From Streptococcus sanguinis SK49 (GTDB lineage Bacteria; Bacillota; Bacilli; Lactobacillales; Streptococcaceae): DNA of 64,000 bases. The notes beneath the pieces were generated by a model. That model did not search any database. It saw only the letters and a list, made by a program, of their open reading frames with translations, and was not told the origin of the DNA. The translations under genes were made by a program, and so were the position numbers. Within the stretch, counting starts at the first letter, position 1, and each line of letters starts with the position of its first letter. Below are positions 34,323 to 43,224 of this stretch, in pieces. The stretch spans positions 516,045 through 580,044 of the forward strand of contig NZ_GL890985.1 in the NCBI RefSeq assembly GCF_000212815.1, written 5' to 3'.

Positions 34323-35126
34323 ATGTCTAAAGCTATCATGGAAGAAGTGGCGGCCTATCTACGTCAGCATACAGATCAAGAGCTGAGTCTGACCGATTTG
34401 GCTCAGTATTTCCATTATAGTCCTTCCCATCTATCCAGAACTTTCAAGAAAAAGATGGGCTTTTCTATCAAGCAATATGTGGAAGCTCTTAAGATGGAAA
34501 AAGGGATTCAGGAAATTGTGGAAGGTCGGCAAAATGTGACTGAGACCTCTATGGAAGCTGGTTATGATAGTCTAGGCAGTTTTTCTAATACTTTTAAGCG
34601 GCATACTGGACTTTCGCCTAAAAAATATTATCAGGAATCAACCAAGGCTTATGATTTTATGGTCAAACAGCTGGATGAGAAGGGAGCTTTCTTGCATCAG
34701 GATCCCGACTGTAAAAGTGGCAATCGGTTGACTGTGGCGCTATCTTATCCTGAGGGGTATGAACCACGCATTAGCTGTGTCGGGCTTTTTAAAACCCGCA
34801 TACCTAAAGAAGAGCCGATTATCGGAGTAGCACTGAGTCAGGAGAGACAGTTTACTTTTGAAAATGTACCCGATGGCCACTACTATCTTTTGGCCTGTGA
34901 ATTGCTGGCGGATTTACGCCTAACTAAAAACTATGTCTTGAAGCATAACTTTCGCTGGGGCAGCGATGGGCCTCTCACTTTTTCATGCAATAGCATCTAT
35001 CAGGAGGAAATCATCATGCGCAGGCCCTTGCCCAGCGATCCACCTATTACAGTTAATCTTCCAGTTTTAATCATGCGTTCCCTAGCCAAACAAGCGCAAT
35101 TGAGAATAAGAAAATTTTTATCCTAA
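34323..35126 (+). CDS. AraC-family transcription regulator with C-terminal effector-like domain
   Basis: The 267-residue protein has its DNA-binding domain at the N-terminus (about 5-102): LSLTDLAQYFHYSPSHLSRTFKKKMG and the second helix-turn-helix SMEAGYDSLGSFSNTFKRHTGLSPKKYYQ. The C-terminal part (about 110-267) may sense a ligand, in the reverse order to classical AraC. I start at ATG 34323 after AAAGGAGC; the upstream in-frame ATG at 34290 lacks a good site. The two genes downstream (VOC and TfoX-like proteins) are candidate targets or operon partners. Confidence 0.88.
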   Translation: MSKAIMEEVAAYLRQHTDQELSLTDLAQYFHYSPSHLSRTFKKKMGFSIKQYVEALKMEKGIQEIVEGRQNVTETSMEAGYDSLGSFSNTFKRHTGLSPKKYYQESTKAYDFMVKQLDEKGAFLHQDPDCKSGNRLTVALSYPEGYEPRISCVGLFKTRIPKEEPIIGVALSQERQFTFENVPDGHYYLLACELLADLRLTKNYVLKHNFRWGSDGPLTFSCNSIYQEEIIMRRPLPSDPPITVNLPVLIMRSLAKQAQLRIRKFLS

Positions 35127-35182
35127 TTGATAAACTGATACTAGAGATTTATTCTCAGATATAAAAAATTTGAGGAACAATA

Positions 35183-35596
35183 ATGAAATTAGACGTGTTT
35201 TTAAGTTTTAATGGTCAGGCAGAAGAAGCTTTTCGTTTTTATGCTGACCTTTTTCAGACAGAGATTAAGGGACTTGTCCGAGCCAGTGAGATGATGGATC
35301 CAGCAAACCTTCCTGCAGAAAAACGGGATAAGCTTGCCTGGATTGCCTTAGATACGGAAAACTTAACCCTGCATGGTGAAGATGTAGGCATTTTTAACGA
35401 CCTATCTATTCCTAGCAATCATCAGCCCAATCAATGGTTAGTTCTGAGCCCAGACAGTAGAGAAGAAGCCGATGAGCTATTTGCTAAGCTTGCTGAAGGT
35501 GGACAAATTCTCTATCCTTTAGAGGAACAAGCTTTCGCAGAGTTTTATGGCCGCTTGATTGACCGTTTTGGTATCGGCTGGGATGTGATGAAATGA
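35183..35596 (+). CDS. VOC-superfamily (PhnB/glyoxalase-like) protein
   Basis: The 137-residue protein is a PhnB-like VOC protein: LDVFLSFNGQAEEAFRFYADLFQTEI at the start, IALDTENLTLHGEDVG in the middle, and GRLIDRFGIGWDVMK at the end. The fold binds small molecules and sometimes metals, with functions from glyoxalase to drug binding. The typical metal ligands are not all clear here, so the activity is unknown. It is followed nine bases later by a TfoX-like gene, an arrangement that suggests one operon. Confidence 0.85.
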   Translation: MKLDVFLSFNGQAEEAFRFYADLFQTEIKGLVRASEMMDPANLPAEKRDKLAWIALDTENLTLHGEDVGIFNDLSIPSNHQPNQWLVLSPDSREEADELFAKLAEGGQILYPLEEQAFAEFYGRLIDRFGIGWDVMK

Positions 35597-35605
35597 GGCA
35601 GGAGG

Positions 35606-35965
35606 ATGGCTTATAGTGAATCCTTAGCCCAGCAAGTCCGTGCCATTTTAGCTACTGATCTTCCCCCTCATGTTTTTGAAGAAGAGGTAGAAGAGAAGAA
35701 GATGTTTGGTGGCTTGGCTTTTATGGTTCGAGGTAAGATGACCGTTACTGTGAGTTCGAGAAGTCAAGAGCTTGTCATGGTACGCATTGGTAAGGAACTG
35801 GAAAAGCAGGTTCTGCCTAAAAATGGTGCTAGCGTGACTTTAATGAAGGGTAGGCTTTATCATGGCTATATTGATTTAGATGGCGAAGGACAAAAAGAAC
35901 TGTCTTACTGGATTGATCTAGCTTTGTCCTACAATCAGGAGCTGACGCAGCAGGATAAAAAATAA
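35606..35965 (+). CDS. TfoX N-terminal domain protein
   Basis: The 119-residue protein matches the TfoX N-terminal fold: EEVEEKKMFGGLAFMVRGKMTVTVSS, RIGKELEKQVLP and MKGRLYHGYIDLDG. Full-length TfoX is a competence activator in gamma-proteobacteria, but these stand-alone N-domain proteins in Gram-positives have no established function. The start ATG directly abuts an AGGAGG; an upstream GAGG is better spaced. It probably shares a transcript with the VOC gene. Confidence 0.85.
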   Translation: MAYSESLAQQVRAILATDLPPHVFEEEVEEKKMFGGLAFMVRGKMTVTVSSRSQELVMVRIGKELEKQVLPKNGASVTLMKGRLYHGYIDLDGEGQKELSYWIDLALSYNQELTQQDKK

Positions 35966-36043
35966 GAAGTGCTCAGAATGAGTTTTGTTCTCTTAGAAGT
36001 TTATTCATTGCCTTTTTATGAAGTTCAAATATATTCTTAGAAT

Positions 36044-36096
36044 CTGTATTGATGAAACTTTCAGTTGGAAAGTCTCTTCATGAATACAGGTTTTTC
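36044..36096 (+). terminator. Long composite hairpin, likely terminator
   Basis: CTGTATT and ACTTTC on the left pair with GAAAGT and AATACAG on the right, with TTCAT against ATGAA between them, then GTTTTTC. The stem is unusually long, about 18 pairs. Confidence 0.75.
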
Positions 36097-36258
36097 GTCT
36101 TTTTCCTCCAAAAATGTTATACTAATACCAGAGTCCGTTTTAAGAATGGAGTTTATCCTTAAAAGTCTTGGAGAAAAGCTAGTTTATACCAGTATTGAGT
36201 TTTGTTTTTGCATTTTCTCGCTTTCTGAAAGGCTTTTGTAGTTAGAAAGGAGCATGGT

Positions 36259-37176
36259 ATGAGTATTTCTTTTTACATTCAGAATCGAAAGGGTTTGTTT
36301 AGCTATAAGGCCGTGGAAACACCCTTGTCTCTAGTGTCCTTGGTGGAAGGGCTGGAGGTCGTAGGTCTCGAGGGAGATAAGGCTTATCAATCCTTGGATC
36401 AGGTCGGAACTTTTCTGGCTGTCTATTGGGAAGGAGCAGGCCGTGGGTTTGAAGTTTATTATCTGCCAGACCGGGAAACCTATCAGGTCCGCGTCTTGAC
36501 ACCATCGACGGTAGGTGACTGGAAAGGGGCGATTCTCTTCATGAGTCGTTTGGCTCAGAAGATGAAGCAAGATATTGTCGATGAATACGGCACCACTTAT
36601 ACCGCTGACGGGATTTTTAATATTGATTTTGAAGCGGATATTCTCTACGGCCTGAACGATGCCAGAGTTGCAGCTGCGCCTATGCATGTTTTTGAAGGCT
36701 ATGCTCATGATTTGTACATGTCGCAGGAAAAACTTCTGGAACTATTCAAAGCTGAAGATCCTGTGGAGGAGTTTGGCAGGCAGATGGCCGAGATGCAGCA
36801 GGTTCAGAGTCAATTTTCTACTCCTAAGTATTATAAGGATCAGGGTGGGAAATATCTGGGCTCTTATGTTCTGGCAGAAGGAGTGGACACAGTCCTTCCG
36901 ACTCAGCCCATGCCCAAGGGCTACTTGGTTAAAGAGATGATTGAGAGCGGTGCTAGTCAAGACATGGAATGGCATCTTCATATCCTGATAGAGGATGGCA
37001 GCAGTCCGCAGGGCTATAAATATCTGACAACAAAGGATTTAAAAGCTTTTTTGGAGAAGATTCCAGAGACTCACCGTAGCTATCTGGATTCCAGCCAGAT
37101 CCGGATTCAGCCACTCAATCGGCTGGAACTGGAAGCCATCTTGGATCAACTTCCCGAAGGAGAACCGAAGTTTTAG
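36259..37176 (+). CDS. DUF4299 family protein
   Basis: The 305-residue cytosolic protein matches the streptococcal DUF4299 family by its start (SISFYIQNRKGLFSYKAVETPLSLV), the YQVRVLTPSTVGDW segment and the FEADILYGLNDARVAAAPMH core. It has no signal peptide, membrane segment or known catalytic motif. It is rich in acidic and aromatic residues. GAAAGGAGC precedes the ATG. Single-gene unit; function is unknown. Confidence 0.85.
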   Translation: MSISFYIQNRKGLFSYKAVETPLSLVSLVEGLEVVGLEGDKAYQSLDQVGTFLAVYWEGAGRGFEVYYLPDRETYQVRVLTPSTVGDWKGAILFMSRLAQKMKQDIVDEYGTTYTADGIFNIDFEADILYGLNDARVAAAPMHVFEGYAHDLYMSQEKLLELFKAEDPVEEFGRQMAEMQQVQSQFSTPKYYKDQGGKYLGSYVLAEGVDTVLPTQPMPKGYLVKEMIESGASQDMEWHLHILIEDGSSPQGYKYLTTKDLKAFLEKIPETHRSYLDSSQIRIQPLNRLELEAILDQLPEGEPKF

Positions 37177-37291
37177 CGTTAGGAAAATCTACTTTGTGAA
37201 TCTTAACAGAGCTGTCAAAAGGCGGCTTTTTTAGGTCTGTCAGCAGTTCTCACAATTTTGTGACTCTTTTCGTTTTGATAACATTATTGAA

Positions 37292-37306
37292 AATATCTTG
37301 AAAATT
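37292..37306 (+). promoter_or_regulatory. Weak CodY-like box before the SemiSWEET gene
   Basis: AATATCTTGAAAATT matches the CodY consensus at 12 of 15 positions, with the right half complete. This is only suggestive. Confidence 0.25.
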
Positions 37307-37356
37307 TCAAAAAGAAGCTATAGAATAGAGGTCAGTTTTATAAAAAGGAGAGCGAA

Positions 37357-37617
37357 ATGAAAGAAAAACACATGCTAATCTTGGGCTGGGTGGCCACTTT
37401 TATGTCTGTTATGATGTATGTTTCCTATATCCCACAGATTATGAATAATCTAGCTGGCAATAAGGGTGACTTTATCCAGCCTTCAGTAGCTGCTCTAAAC
37501 TGTACTCTCTGGGTCATTTATGGTTTATTTAAAGAGAAGCGGGACATTCCTTTGGCAGCGGCTAATATGCCGGGCATCGTATTTGGCTTGATTACTGCTG
37601 CAACGGCCCTTATGTAA
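37357..37617 (+). CDS. SemiSWEET-type sugar transporter
   Basis: The 86-residue protein is a three-helix PQ-loop unit: ILGWVATFMSVMMYVSYIPQIMNNLAG with the YIPQI PQ motif, LNCTLWVIYGLF in helix two and NMPGIVFGLITAATALM in helix three. SemiSWEETs work as homodimers that let sugars cross the membrane by facilitated diffusion. AAAAGGAGAG precedes the ATG. It is a single gene followed by a terminator. Confidence 0.9.
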   Translation: MKEKHMLILGWVATFMSVMMYVSYIPQIMNNLAGNKGDFIQPSVAALNCTLWVIYGLFKEKRDIPLAAANMPGIVFGLITAATALM

Positions 37618-37619
37618 GA

Positions 37620-37650
37620 TGAGATTGGGAGTTATGCCCAGTCTTTTTTT
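37620..37650 (+). terminator. Intrinsic terminator after the SemiSWEET gene
   Basis: AGATTGGG, loop AGTTATG, CCCAGTCT, then a run of T. Confidence 0.85.
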
Positions 37651-37837
37651 ATTGGAAAATCATAGGACAAAGTAACTACTTCACTTGTAGCTATTGAGTC
37701 TGCCTATGGCTTTGGCTATGTAGAAAATATGCAGGCAGCGTTCAGCAGACCGCCTTTTTATGATACAATGGTAAGATGAAGTTAGCAGAGTTCTGCTGGC
37801 TGTTTCATCAGGAAGAAAGGGGTAAGAGAGCAAGCCT

Positions 37838-38599
37838 ATGATACTTGAAGAATTTGACCAAAGTCGCAAGGCCATCATTAACCCAGAAGATTTGAATGAA
37901 TCCATAGAAGGTTTTCCGGAGACGGCTGTTTCCTGCTTTGCCAGAGAGACTTTTGCGCGGATGTTGGCGGATTTTGAACATGAGCTGATTACGACGACTA
38001 GCATGGCTAATATTGAAATTCCTATCTATCGTGTTTTCGTGGATGGATGGGAACTGGCTCTCTTCAATGCACCTGTTGGAGCTTCGGCCTGTGTGGCTAT
38101 TCTGGAAGACTTGATTGCTTTTGGCATGAAGAAGCTGGTGCTTTTCGGTACTTGCGGTATCTTGGATGAGGAGATTAAGGAAACGTCTGTCATTATCCCG
38201 ACGGAGGCCCTGCGTGATGAGGGAACTAGCTATCACTACCAGCCGGCTAGCCGTGAGCAGGAAGTCAATCTTGGCTTGAAAGATTTTCTGACGGCTTTTC
38301 TGGACGAGCGCGGTATTTCCCACAGCAAGGGCAAGGTCTGGACGACAGACGGCATTTACCGTGAGACACCAGCTAAACTCCGCCAGAGAAAGGCCGAGGG
38401 AGTGATCTGTGTGGATATGGAATGCTCAGCTGTAGCGGCCTTGGCAGCTTTTCGAGAGATAACCGTCTGCCAGTTCTTTTATGCAGCCGATCACTTGTCT
38501 GAGGAAGCTTGGGATATGCGCAACCTAGCCAATCATGCAGACTTAGACGAAAAAGATAAGATTGCCAATCTAGCGATTCAAATCGCTCTGGCATTATAG
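37838..38599 (+). CDS. Nucleoside phosphorylase (uridine phosphorylase-like)
   Basis: The 253-residue protein belongs to the PNP/UDP family. It shows GASACVAILEDLIAFGMKKLVLFGTCGIL, VIIPTEALRDEGTSYHY, TTDGIYRETPAK and the catalytic CVDMECSAVAALA motif. It should cleave a nucleoside with phosphate into base and ribose 1-phosphate; whether uridine or a purine is preferred cannot be told. The next gene, a double ABC ATPase for an ECF transporter, begins nine bases after its stop, so uptake and breakdown are probably linked. Confidence 0.9.
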   Translation: MILEEFDQSRKAIINPEDLNESIEGFPETAVSCFARETFARMLADFEHELITTTSMANIEIPIYRVFVDGWELALFNAPVGASACVAILEDLIAFGMKKLVLFGTCGILDEEIKETSVIIPTEALRDEGTSYHYQPASREQEVNLGLKDFLTAFLDERGISHSKGKVWTTDGIYRETPAKLRQRKAEGVICVDMECSAVAALAAFREITVCQFFYAADHLSEEAWDMRNLANHADLDEKDKIANLAIQIALAL

Positions 38600-38608
38600 A
38601 GAAATAAG

Positions 38609-40294
38609 ATGAAAAAACCAATTATCCAATTTGAAGATTTTAGCTTTCAATATCAGGCACAGTCTGAGCCGACCCTGAAGCAGATCAATCTGACTATTTT
38701 CGAGGGGGAGAAGGTTCTGATTGTCGGTCCGTCTGGCTCTGGTAAATCAACGCTAGGCCAGTGCCTCAATGGAATTATCCCCAACATTTATAAAGGAGAG
38801 GCCAGCGGTCAGCTCTTGATTAAGGGGCAGCCAGCCTTTGAATCCAGCATTTATGATAAGTCCAATCTAGTCAGCACGGTCTTGCAGGACACGGATGGCC
38901 AGTTTATCGGGCTTAGCGTAGCAGAAGATCTGGCCTTTGCGCTGGAAAATGATGTGATGGAGCTGTCGCTTATGCGCGAAAAAGTCCAAACCTGGTCAGA
39001 GAAGCTGGATTTATCGGAGCTTTTGCAGCATCGGCCCCAGGATCTATCAGGCGGTCAAAAGCAGCGCGTCAGTCTGGCTGGGGTTTTGATTGACGAGAGT
39101 CCTATTCTGCTTTTTGACGAGCCCTTGGCCAATCTGGATCCCAAGTCAGGGCAGGATACCATTGATTTGATTGACCAGCTTCATCGGGAGACGGCAACGA
39201 CGACTCTGATTATCGAGCACCGCTTGGAAGATGTTCTTTATCGGCCTGTAGACCGGCTAGTGCTTGTCAATGACGGACGCATTCTCTTTAATGGACAGCC
39301 GGATGACCTGCTCAGAACCCAGCTGCTAGCTGAAAACGGCATCCGCGAGCCGCTTTATATTACCACTCTACGCCAGCTGGGCGTTGAATTGGAAAAGACT
39401 GAAGACTTGTCCCGCTTGGATCAGCTGCAGCTGGCAGATGTGACCTTTGAGGGCAGAGACTGGTCTGATTCTGATAAAGAGCTTCAGGAGCCATTGCTGG
39501 AACTGGAGCATGTGTCCTTTGCTTACCAGAGCGGCGGCAAGCCTATTTTGCAGGATATCAATCTGAAGATTTTCAAGGGTGAGCGAATAGCCATCGTTGG
39601 TAAAAATGGAGCTGGTAAGTCAACCCTGGCCAAGGCCCTCTGTCAGTTTATCGAGACTGATGGGAGCTATAGGTGGAAAGTTCAGGACATCAAAGGAGAC
39701 TCCATCAAGGAGCGAGCTGAGCGGATTGGCTATGTCCTGCAGAATCCCAATCAGATGATTTCGGCAGCCATGATTTTTGATGAAGTGGCTCTAGGTTTGC
39801 GTTTGCGCGGACTGGCAGAAGCGGAAATCGAAGAGCGGGTCCATGCGGCTCTCAAAACCTGTGGACTCTATGAATTTCGTAGTTGGCCGATTTCGGCCCT
39901 GTCTTTCGGCCAGAAGAAGCGGGTGACCATTGCGTCTATCTTGGTGCTGAATCCGGAGATTATCCTCTTGGATGAGCCGACAGCTGGTCAGGACCAGCGC
40001 CATTATACAGAGATGATGGACTTTCTAGACGAGCTCAACCAGCAGGGACATACAATTATCATGATTACGCACGATATGCAGCTGATGCTGGATTACTCAG
40101 ATCGGGCAGTGGTTGTGGTGGATGGTCAGATTTTAGCCGATAAGGCGCCTGCTCAGGTGCTGACAGATCAAGAGTTGATTTCGGCAGCTCATCTAAAAGA
40201 AACGTCAATCTTTGCTCTGGCTGAGAAGATTGGTGCCGACCCTCTGGCTTTGACTGAGTTTTATATGCGAGAAAAGGAGGACAAGCATGCTTAA
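38609..40294 (+). CDS. Fused ECF energising ATPase (EcfA-EcfA')
   Basis: The 561-residue protein is two ABC ATPase domains in one chain. Domain one has Walker [10 protein letters not shown] at 40-48 and signature LSGGQKQR. Domain two has Walker [10 protein letters not shown] at 331-339 and signature LSFGQKKR, with Walker B ILLDEP. It should drive an ECF-type transporter together with EcfT encoded next. The stop codon overlaps the EcfT start by eight bases. No S component is adjacent; the UPF0397 protein at 29581 is the most likely partner by comparison with other streptococci. Confidence 0.92.
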   Translation: MKKPIIQFEDFSFQYQAQSEPTLKQINLTIFEGEKVLIVGPSGSGKSTLGQCLNGIIPNIYKGEASGQLLIKGQPAFESSIYDKSNLVSTVLQDTDGQFIGLSVAEDLAFALENDVMELSLMREKVQTWSEKLDLSELLQHRPQDLSGGQKQRVSLAGVLIDESPILLFDEPLANLDPKSGQDTIDLIDQLHRETATTTLIIEHRLEDVLYRPVDRLVLVNDGRILFNGQPDDLLRTQLLAENGIREPLYITTLRQLGVELEKTEDLSRLDQLQLADVTFEGRDWSDSDKELQEPLLELEHVSFAYQSGGKPILQDINLKIFKGERIAIVGKNGAGKSTLAKALCQFIETDGSYRWKVQDIKGDSIKERAERIGYVLQNPNQMISAAMIFDEVALGLRLRGLAEAEIEERVHAALKTCGLYEFRSWPISALSFGQKKRVTIASILVLNPEIILLDEPTAGQDQRHYTEMMDFLDELNQQGHTIIMITHDMQLMLDYSDRAVVVVDGQILADKAPAQVLTDQELISAAHLKETSIFALAEKIGADPLALTEFYMREKEDKHA

Positions 40295-41123
40295 TCAGCG
40301 AAAATTAATCGGCTACCATGCAGGCGAGACGTTTCTTCATGGTTTGTCCGGTGCCAGCAAGATGCTGTTCTTCGTTCTGGTATCAGTGGCAGCCATGATC
40401 AGCTATGATACTCGCTTTTTGCTGGGGCTAGCCCTGCTGTCCCTCTGTCTCTTTCGGCTGTCCTATATCCGCATTCGAGACATTTCATTTGTTTTAGTCT
40501 TTGCGGCATCCTTTGCTGCTCTTAACTTAGTGATGGTCTATCTTTTTGCACCTGAGTATGGTGTCGATATCTATGGAGCCAAAGATGTCTTCTGGACCGG
40601 ATGGGGAGCTTATAATCTAACAGCTCAGGAGCTGTTCTATCTCTTTAATCTCCTGCTCAAGTATGTTTCTACTATACCTCTGGCAGTGATTTTCCTCATG
40701 ACAACCCATCCCAATCAGTTTGCTTCCAGCCTACATCAGCTTGGCATTTCCTATAAAATTGCTTACGCAGTCAGTCTGACGCTCCGCTATATTCCAGATT
40801 TGCAGGAAGAATTCTTCCTAATCAGAATGTCTCAGGAAGCGCGTGGGCAGGAATTATCCAAGAAAGCCAAACTGGCTCAGCGCGTGAAGGGAAATCTGCA
40901 GATTATCATTCCGCTGATTTTCAGCTCACTAGAGCGCATCAATACCATTGCCACAGCCATGGAGCTGCGCCGTTTCGGGAAAAATAAAAAACGGACCTGG
41001 TATACCTATCAGGCTCTAAGCAAACGAGATATGCTGGTACTGACACTGGCAGTCGCCTTTCTATTACTCTGCTTTGCCCTCTTCGCAGTCAATCACGGTC
41101 GCTTTTACAATCCGTGGAGGTAG
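40287..41123 (+). CDS. EcfT, transmembrane coupling component of an ECF transporter
   Basis: The 278-residue membrane protein has about five or six hydrophobic segments. The two coupling motifs of the family are visible near the C-terminal half: [11 protein letters not shown] and [14 protein letters not shown] (the Ala-Arg-Gly type motifs that bind the ATPase grooves). It overlaps the ATPase gene by eight bases. The first half has [18 protein letters not shown] and [14 protein letters not shown]. It is the last gene of the nucleoside phosphorylase-ECF unit. Confidence 0.9.
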   Translation: MLNQRKLIGYHAGETFLHGLSGASKMLFFVLVSVAAMISYDTRFLLGLALLSLCLFRLSYIRIRDISFVLVFAASFAALNLVMVYLFAPEYGVDIYGAKDVFWTGWGAYNLTAQELFYLFNLLLKYVSTIPLAVIFLMTTHPNQFASSLHQLGISYKIAYAVSLTLRYIPDLQEEFFLIRMSQEARGQELSKKAKLAQRVKGNLQIIIPLIFSSLERINTIATAMELRRFGKNKKRTWYTYQALSKRDMLVLTLAVAFLLLCFALFAVNHGRFYNPWR

Positions 41124-41141
41124 GATGGAGGAAAGTGAAAT

Positions 41142-41603
41142 ATGGATATCTATGCTTATCAAAAACCTTTGGGGAAAATAGAGGACGCGCCAGACTTGAA
41201 GAAAGCCTTTATTAAAGTTTATGAAGAAAAAACACACCAAGAAGTAGTTCGATTTTGCCAAGTATATGCTGCTCATCTTTCGGAGCTAACTGCTTTTGCA
41301 TTTACAAAAGAGATGAAACAGGCTCTTATCGCTATGGATGACTGGTTAGCTGGGGAGAGTTCTTATCATGCTGCTAGAAATCTGAGCTTTGAGATTTCAC
41401 GTTTAGCAAAAAAGGAAGAAGATGTAGTTAAAGTGAGGTTCTATCGAACTATGGCTCAGCTTGTGGCTAGTCCCCATGTTAAATATCATGGCCTTTGGGC
41501 AACAGATTTTGCTATTACCTTGATAAACAAGATGTATCAAGGTGATTTTGAAGCTGTTAAAAAAGAACGGCTGAAGCAAATTGAATTATTGAAGATGACA
41601 TAA
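41142..41603 (+). CDS. Putative Imm-5-like immunity-family protein
   Basis: The 153-residue helical cytosolic protein has no signal peptide. A central pattern of Ala-rich helices (AMDDWLAGESSYHAARNLSFEI) followed by ASPHVKYHGLWATDFAITLI resembles the family annotated as Imm-5-like immunity proteins, where a similar HV-x-H motif follows an alanine-rich helix. GGAGGAAAG precedes the ATG. No toxin gene lies beside it; its neighbours are EcfT and rsmG. Base composition is more AT-rich than the ECF genes. The family call is from memory and moderate. Confidence 0.5.
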   Translation: MDIYAYQKPLGKIEDAPDLKKAFIKVYEEKTHQEVVRFCQVYAAHLSELTAFAFTKEMKQALIAMDDWLAGESSYHAARNLSFEISRLAKKEEDVVKVRFYRTMAQLVASPHVKYHGLWATDFAITLINKMYQGDFEAVKKERLKQIELLKMT

Positions 41604-41634
41604 AAAATCAGACAATCCTTGCCTGATTTTTTTC
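41602..41634. terminator. Bidirectional terminator between the Imm-5-like gene and rsmG
   Basis: AAAAAATCAG, loop, CTGATTTTTT. The A and T runs on both sides let it stop both converging transcripts. Confidence 0.85.
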
Positions 41635-42348
41635 TTATAACGGTCTTTTATTTGGCATACCGGCTTTGCGGGGGTATTTATTGGGTGTTTCTTTCTTCTT
41701 TTCCACCACTGTGATAAAGCGGGGGTCACCGTTTGGTAGGGCATAGCTGAGGTTGTCTTGAACCTTGCTAAAGAGTAAGTTGAGGGCATTTTTTGCTTCT
41801 TCAAGTTCTTCAGGAGCATTAGAAGCCTTAAGCGCCAAAAGCTTCCCGCCAACTTTTAGGTAGGGAATGGTCAGCTCAGATAGGACCTGCATCCGAGCGA
41901 CTGCACGGGCAGTGACCAGGTCAAATTGAGCCCGAAAAGCCTTGTCCTGAGCAAAGTCTTCTGCGCGGCCGTGGTAGAAGTGAACCTTGTCCAGCTCCAG
42001 CTCTTCAGCTAGCAGTTTGAGGAAGTTGATTCGTTTGTTGAGCGAGTCAATGATAGTCACATCCAGCTGGGGGCAGATGATTTTCATAGGGAGACTGGGA
42101 AAGCCGGCACCGGCACCGATGTCCAGCAGCTTGAGTTCTTGATTAACAATCAGGCCTTGCAAAACAGGGGCAATTGAATCATAGAAATGCTTGAGATAGA
42201 CTTCATTTTTCTCGGTGATAGCTGTCAGATTAATTTTTTCATTCCATTCAACCAGAAGTTCAAAATAACGCTCAAACTGGTCTTTCTGGCGGTCGGTCAG
42301 CTCGATTCCCTGCTGGCTCAATAGCTGGTAAAATTCTTGCAGTGTCAT
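41635..42348 (-). CDS. rsmG: RsmG, 16S rRNA guanine-527 N7-methyltransferase
   Basis: RsmG methylates G527 of 16S rRNA using SAM. The 237-residue protein has the characteristic [17 protein letters not shown] helix, SAM motif [17 protein letters not shown] (about 72-88), [14 protein letters not shown] and a C-terminal basic tail ([21 protein letters not shown]). The length is normal. AAGGATG precedes the ATG on the minus strand. It stands between a bidirectional terminator and the ABC transporter unit. Confidence 0.95.
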   Translation of the reverse strand: MTLQEFYQLLSQQGIELTDRQKDQFERYFELLVEWNEKINLTAITEKNEVYLKHFYDSIAPVLQGLIVNQELKLLDIGAGAGFPSLPMKIICPQLDVTIIDSLNKRINFLKLLAEELELDKVHFYHGRAEDFAQDKAFRAQFDLVTARAVARMQVLSELTIPYLKVGGKLLALKASNAPEELEEAKNALNLLFSKVQDNLSYALPNGDPRFITVVEKKKETPNKYPRKAGMPNKRPL

Positions 42349-42388
42349 AGTTTCATCCTTGTTTGTCAGTATTCATCCTATTATATCA

Positions 42389-42428
42389 TAAAAAGGAGAC
42401 CCCAGCATTCTGCCGAAGGGCCTCTTTT
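42389..42428 (-). terminator. Terminator of the TetR-ABC unit
   Basis: Read on the minus strand, AGAGGCCC and GGGTCTCCTTTTT form an imperfect stem ending in five T, directly after the ATPase stop. Confidence 0.65.
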
Positions 42429-42429
42429 C

Positions 42430-43173
42430 TTATATGCCAATCTGATTGAGCTCCGCCAAGAGCAGCTGGCGCCGCTCATCCTGATTAGCGGTTGGGTCAA
42501 AGAGAACTTCTTTCTCTATCTCGCCATCTAAAATGAGCAGGACCTTATCTGCATAGGTAGCCACGCTGGCATCATGTGTCACTAGGAGAATGCTAGCACC
42601 CTGCTGGTGGAAGTGCTGCATGAGTTCCATAGCTTGACGGCCAGCCTGAGAATTGAGCGCTCCTGTCGGCTCGTCAGCAAAAATGATTCGAGGCTGGTTC
42701 ATGAGAGCCCGGCAGATGCCGGCTCGCTGGAGCTGGCCGCCCGATACCTGATGGATAGAGCGGTGAGCAATGTCCTTAATGCCAGTCAGAGCCATTAACT
42801 CCTTGGCTCGCTCATAGGCTGCCTTTCGCTCGCTGCTTTTCTTACCAATAATACTCGGTAGGCAGATATTGTCTAGGATATTGAGATTTTTCAGGAAGGT
42901 TGCCTGCTGGAAGACAAAGCCGAAAGCCTCTCTGCGAAGGCGGTCTAAGTCCTTGTCTTTCATAGCTAGCAGGTCCTGTCCCTGGTAAAGAATCTGTCCT
43001 TGGTCAGGTCTGTCAATGGTGGACAGAAGATTGAGAAGAGTGGATTTCCCGCAGCCAGACGGCCCCATGATGGCGATGAATTGGCCGCTTTCAATCTCTA
43101 GCGACAAATCACGGAGAATGGGGTCCTGATTTTCCTGATAGCTTTTGCTGAGGTTATGTGCTTCTAATAACAT
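42430..43173 (-). CDS. ABC transporter ATP-binding protein (MacB/LolD type)
   Basis: The 247-residue ATPase has Walker A GPSGCGKST (37-45), the Q-loop, signature VSGGQLQR, and Walker B IIFADEPTGAL, all typical of the class that pairs with FtsX-like permeases. GAGGAGAAG precedes the ATG on the minus strand. The 780-residue permease gene lies 51 bases upstream. These pairs export peptides or help resist antimicrobial peptides; which one is not visible here. The TetR gene at the head of the unit probably controls it. Confidence 0.92.
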   Translation of the reverse strand: MLLEAHNLSKSYQENQDPILRDLSLEIESGQFIAIMGPSGCGKSTLLNLLSTIDRPDQGQILYQGQDLLAMKDKDLDRLRREAFGFVFQQATFLKNLNILDNICLPSIIGKKSSERKAAYERAKELMALTGIKDIAHRSIHQVSGGQLQRAGICRALMNQPRIIFADEPTGALNSQAGRQAMELMQHFHQQGASILLVTHDASVATYADKVLLILDGEIEKEVLFDPTANQDERRQLLLAELNQIGI

Positions 43174-43224
43174 AGGCTTCTCCTCGGATGTAAAATAAAT
43201 ACTAAGTGCTCGTAAACTATCTGC

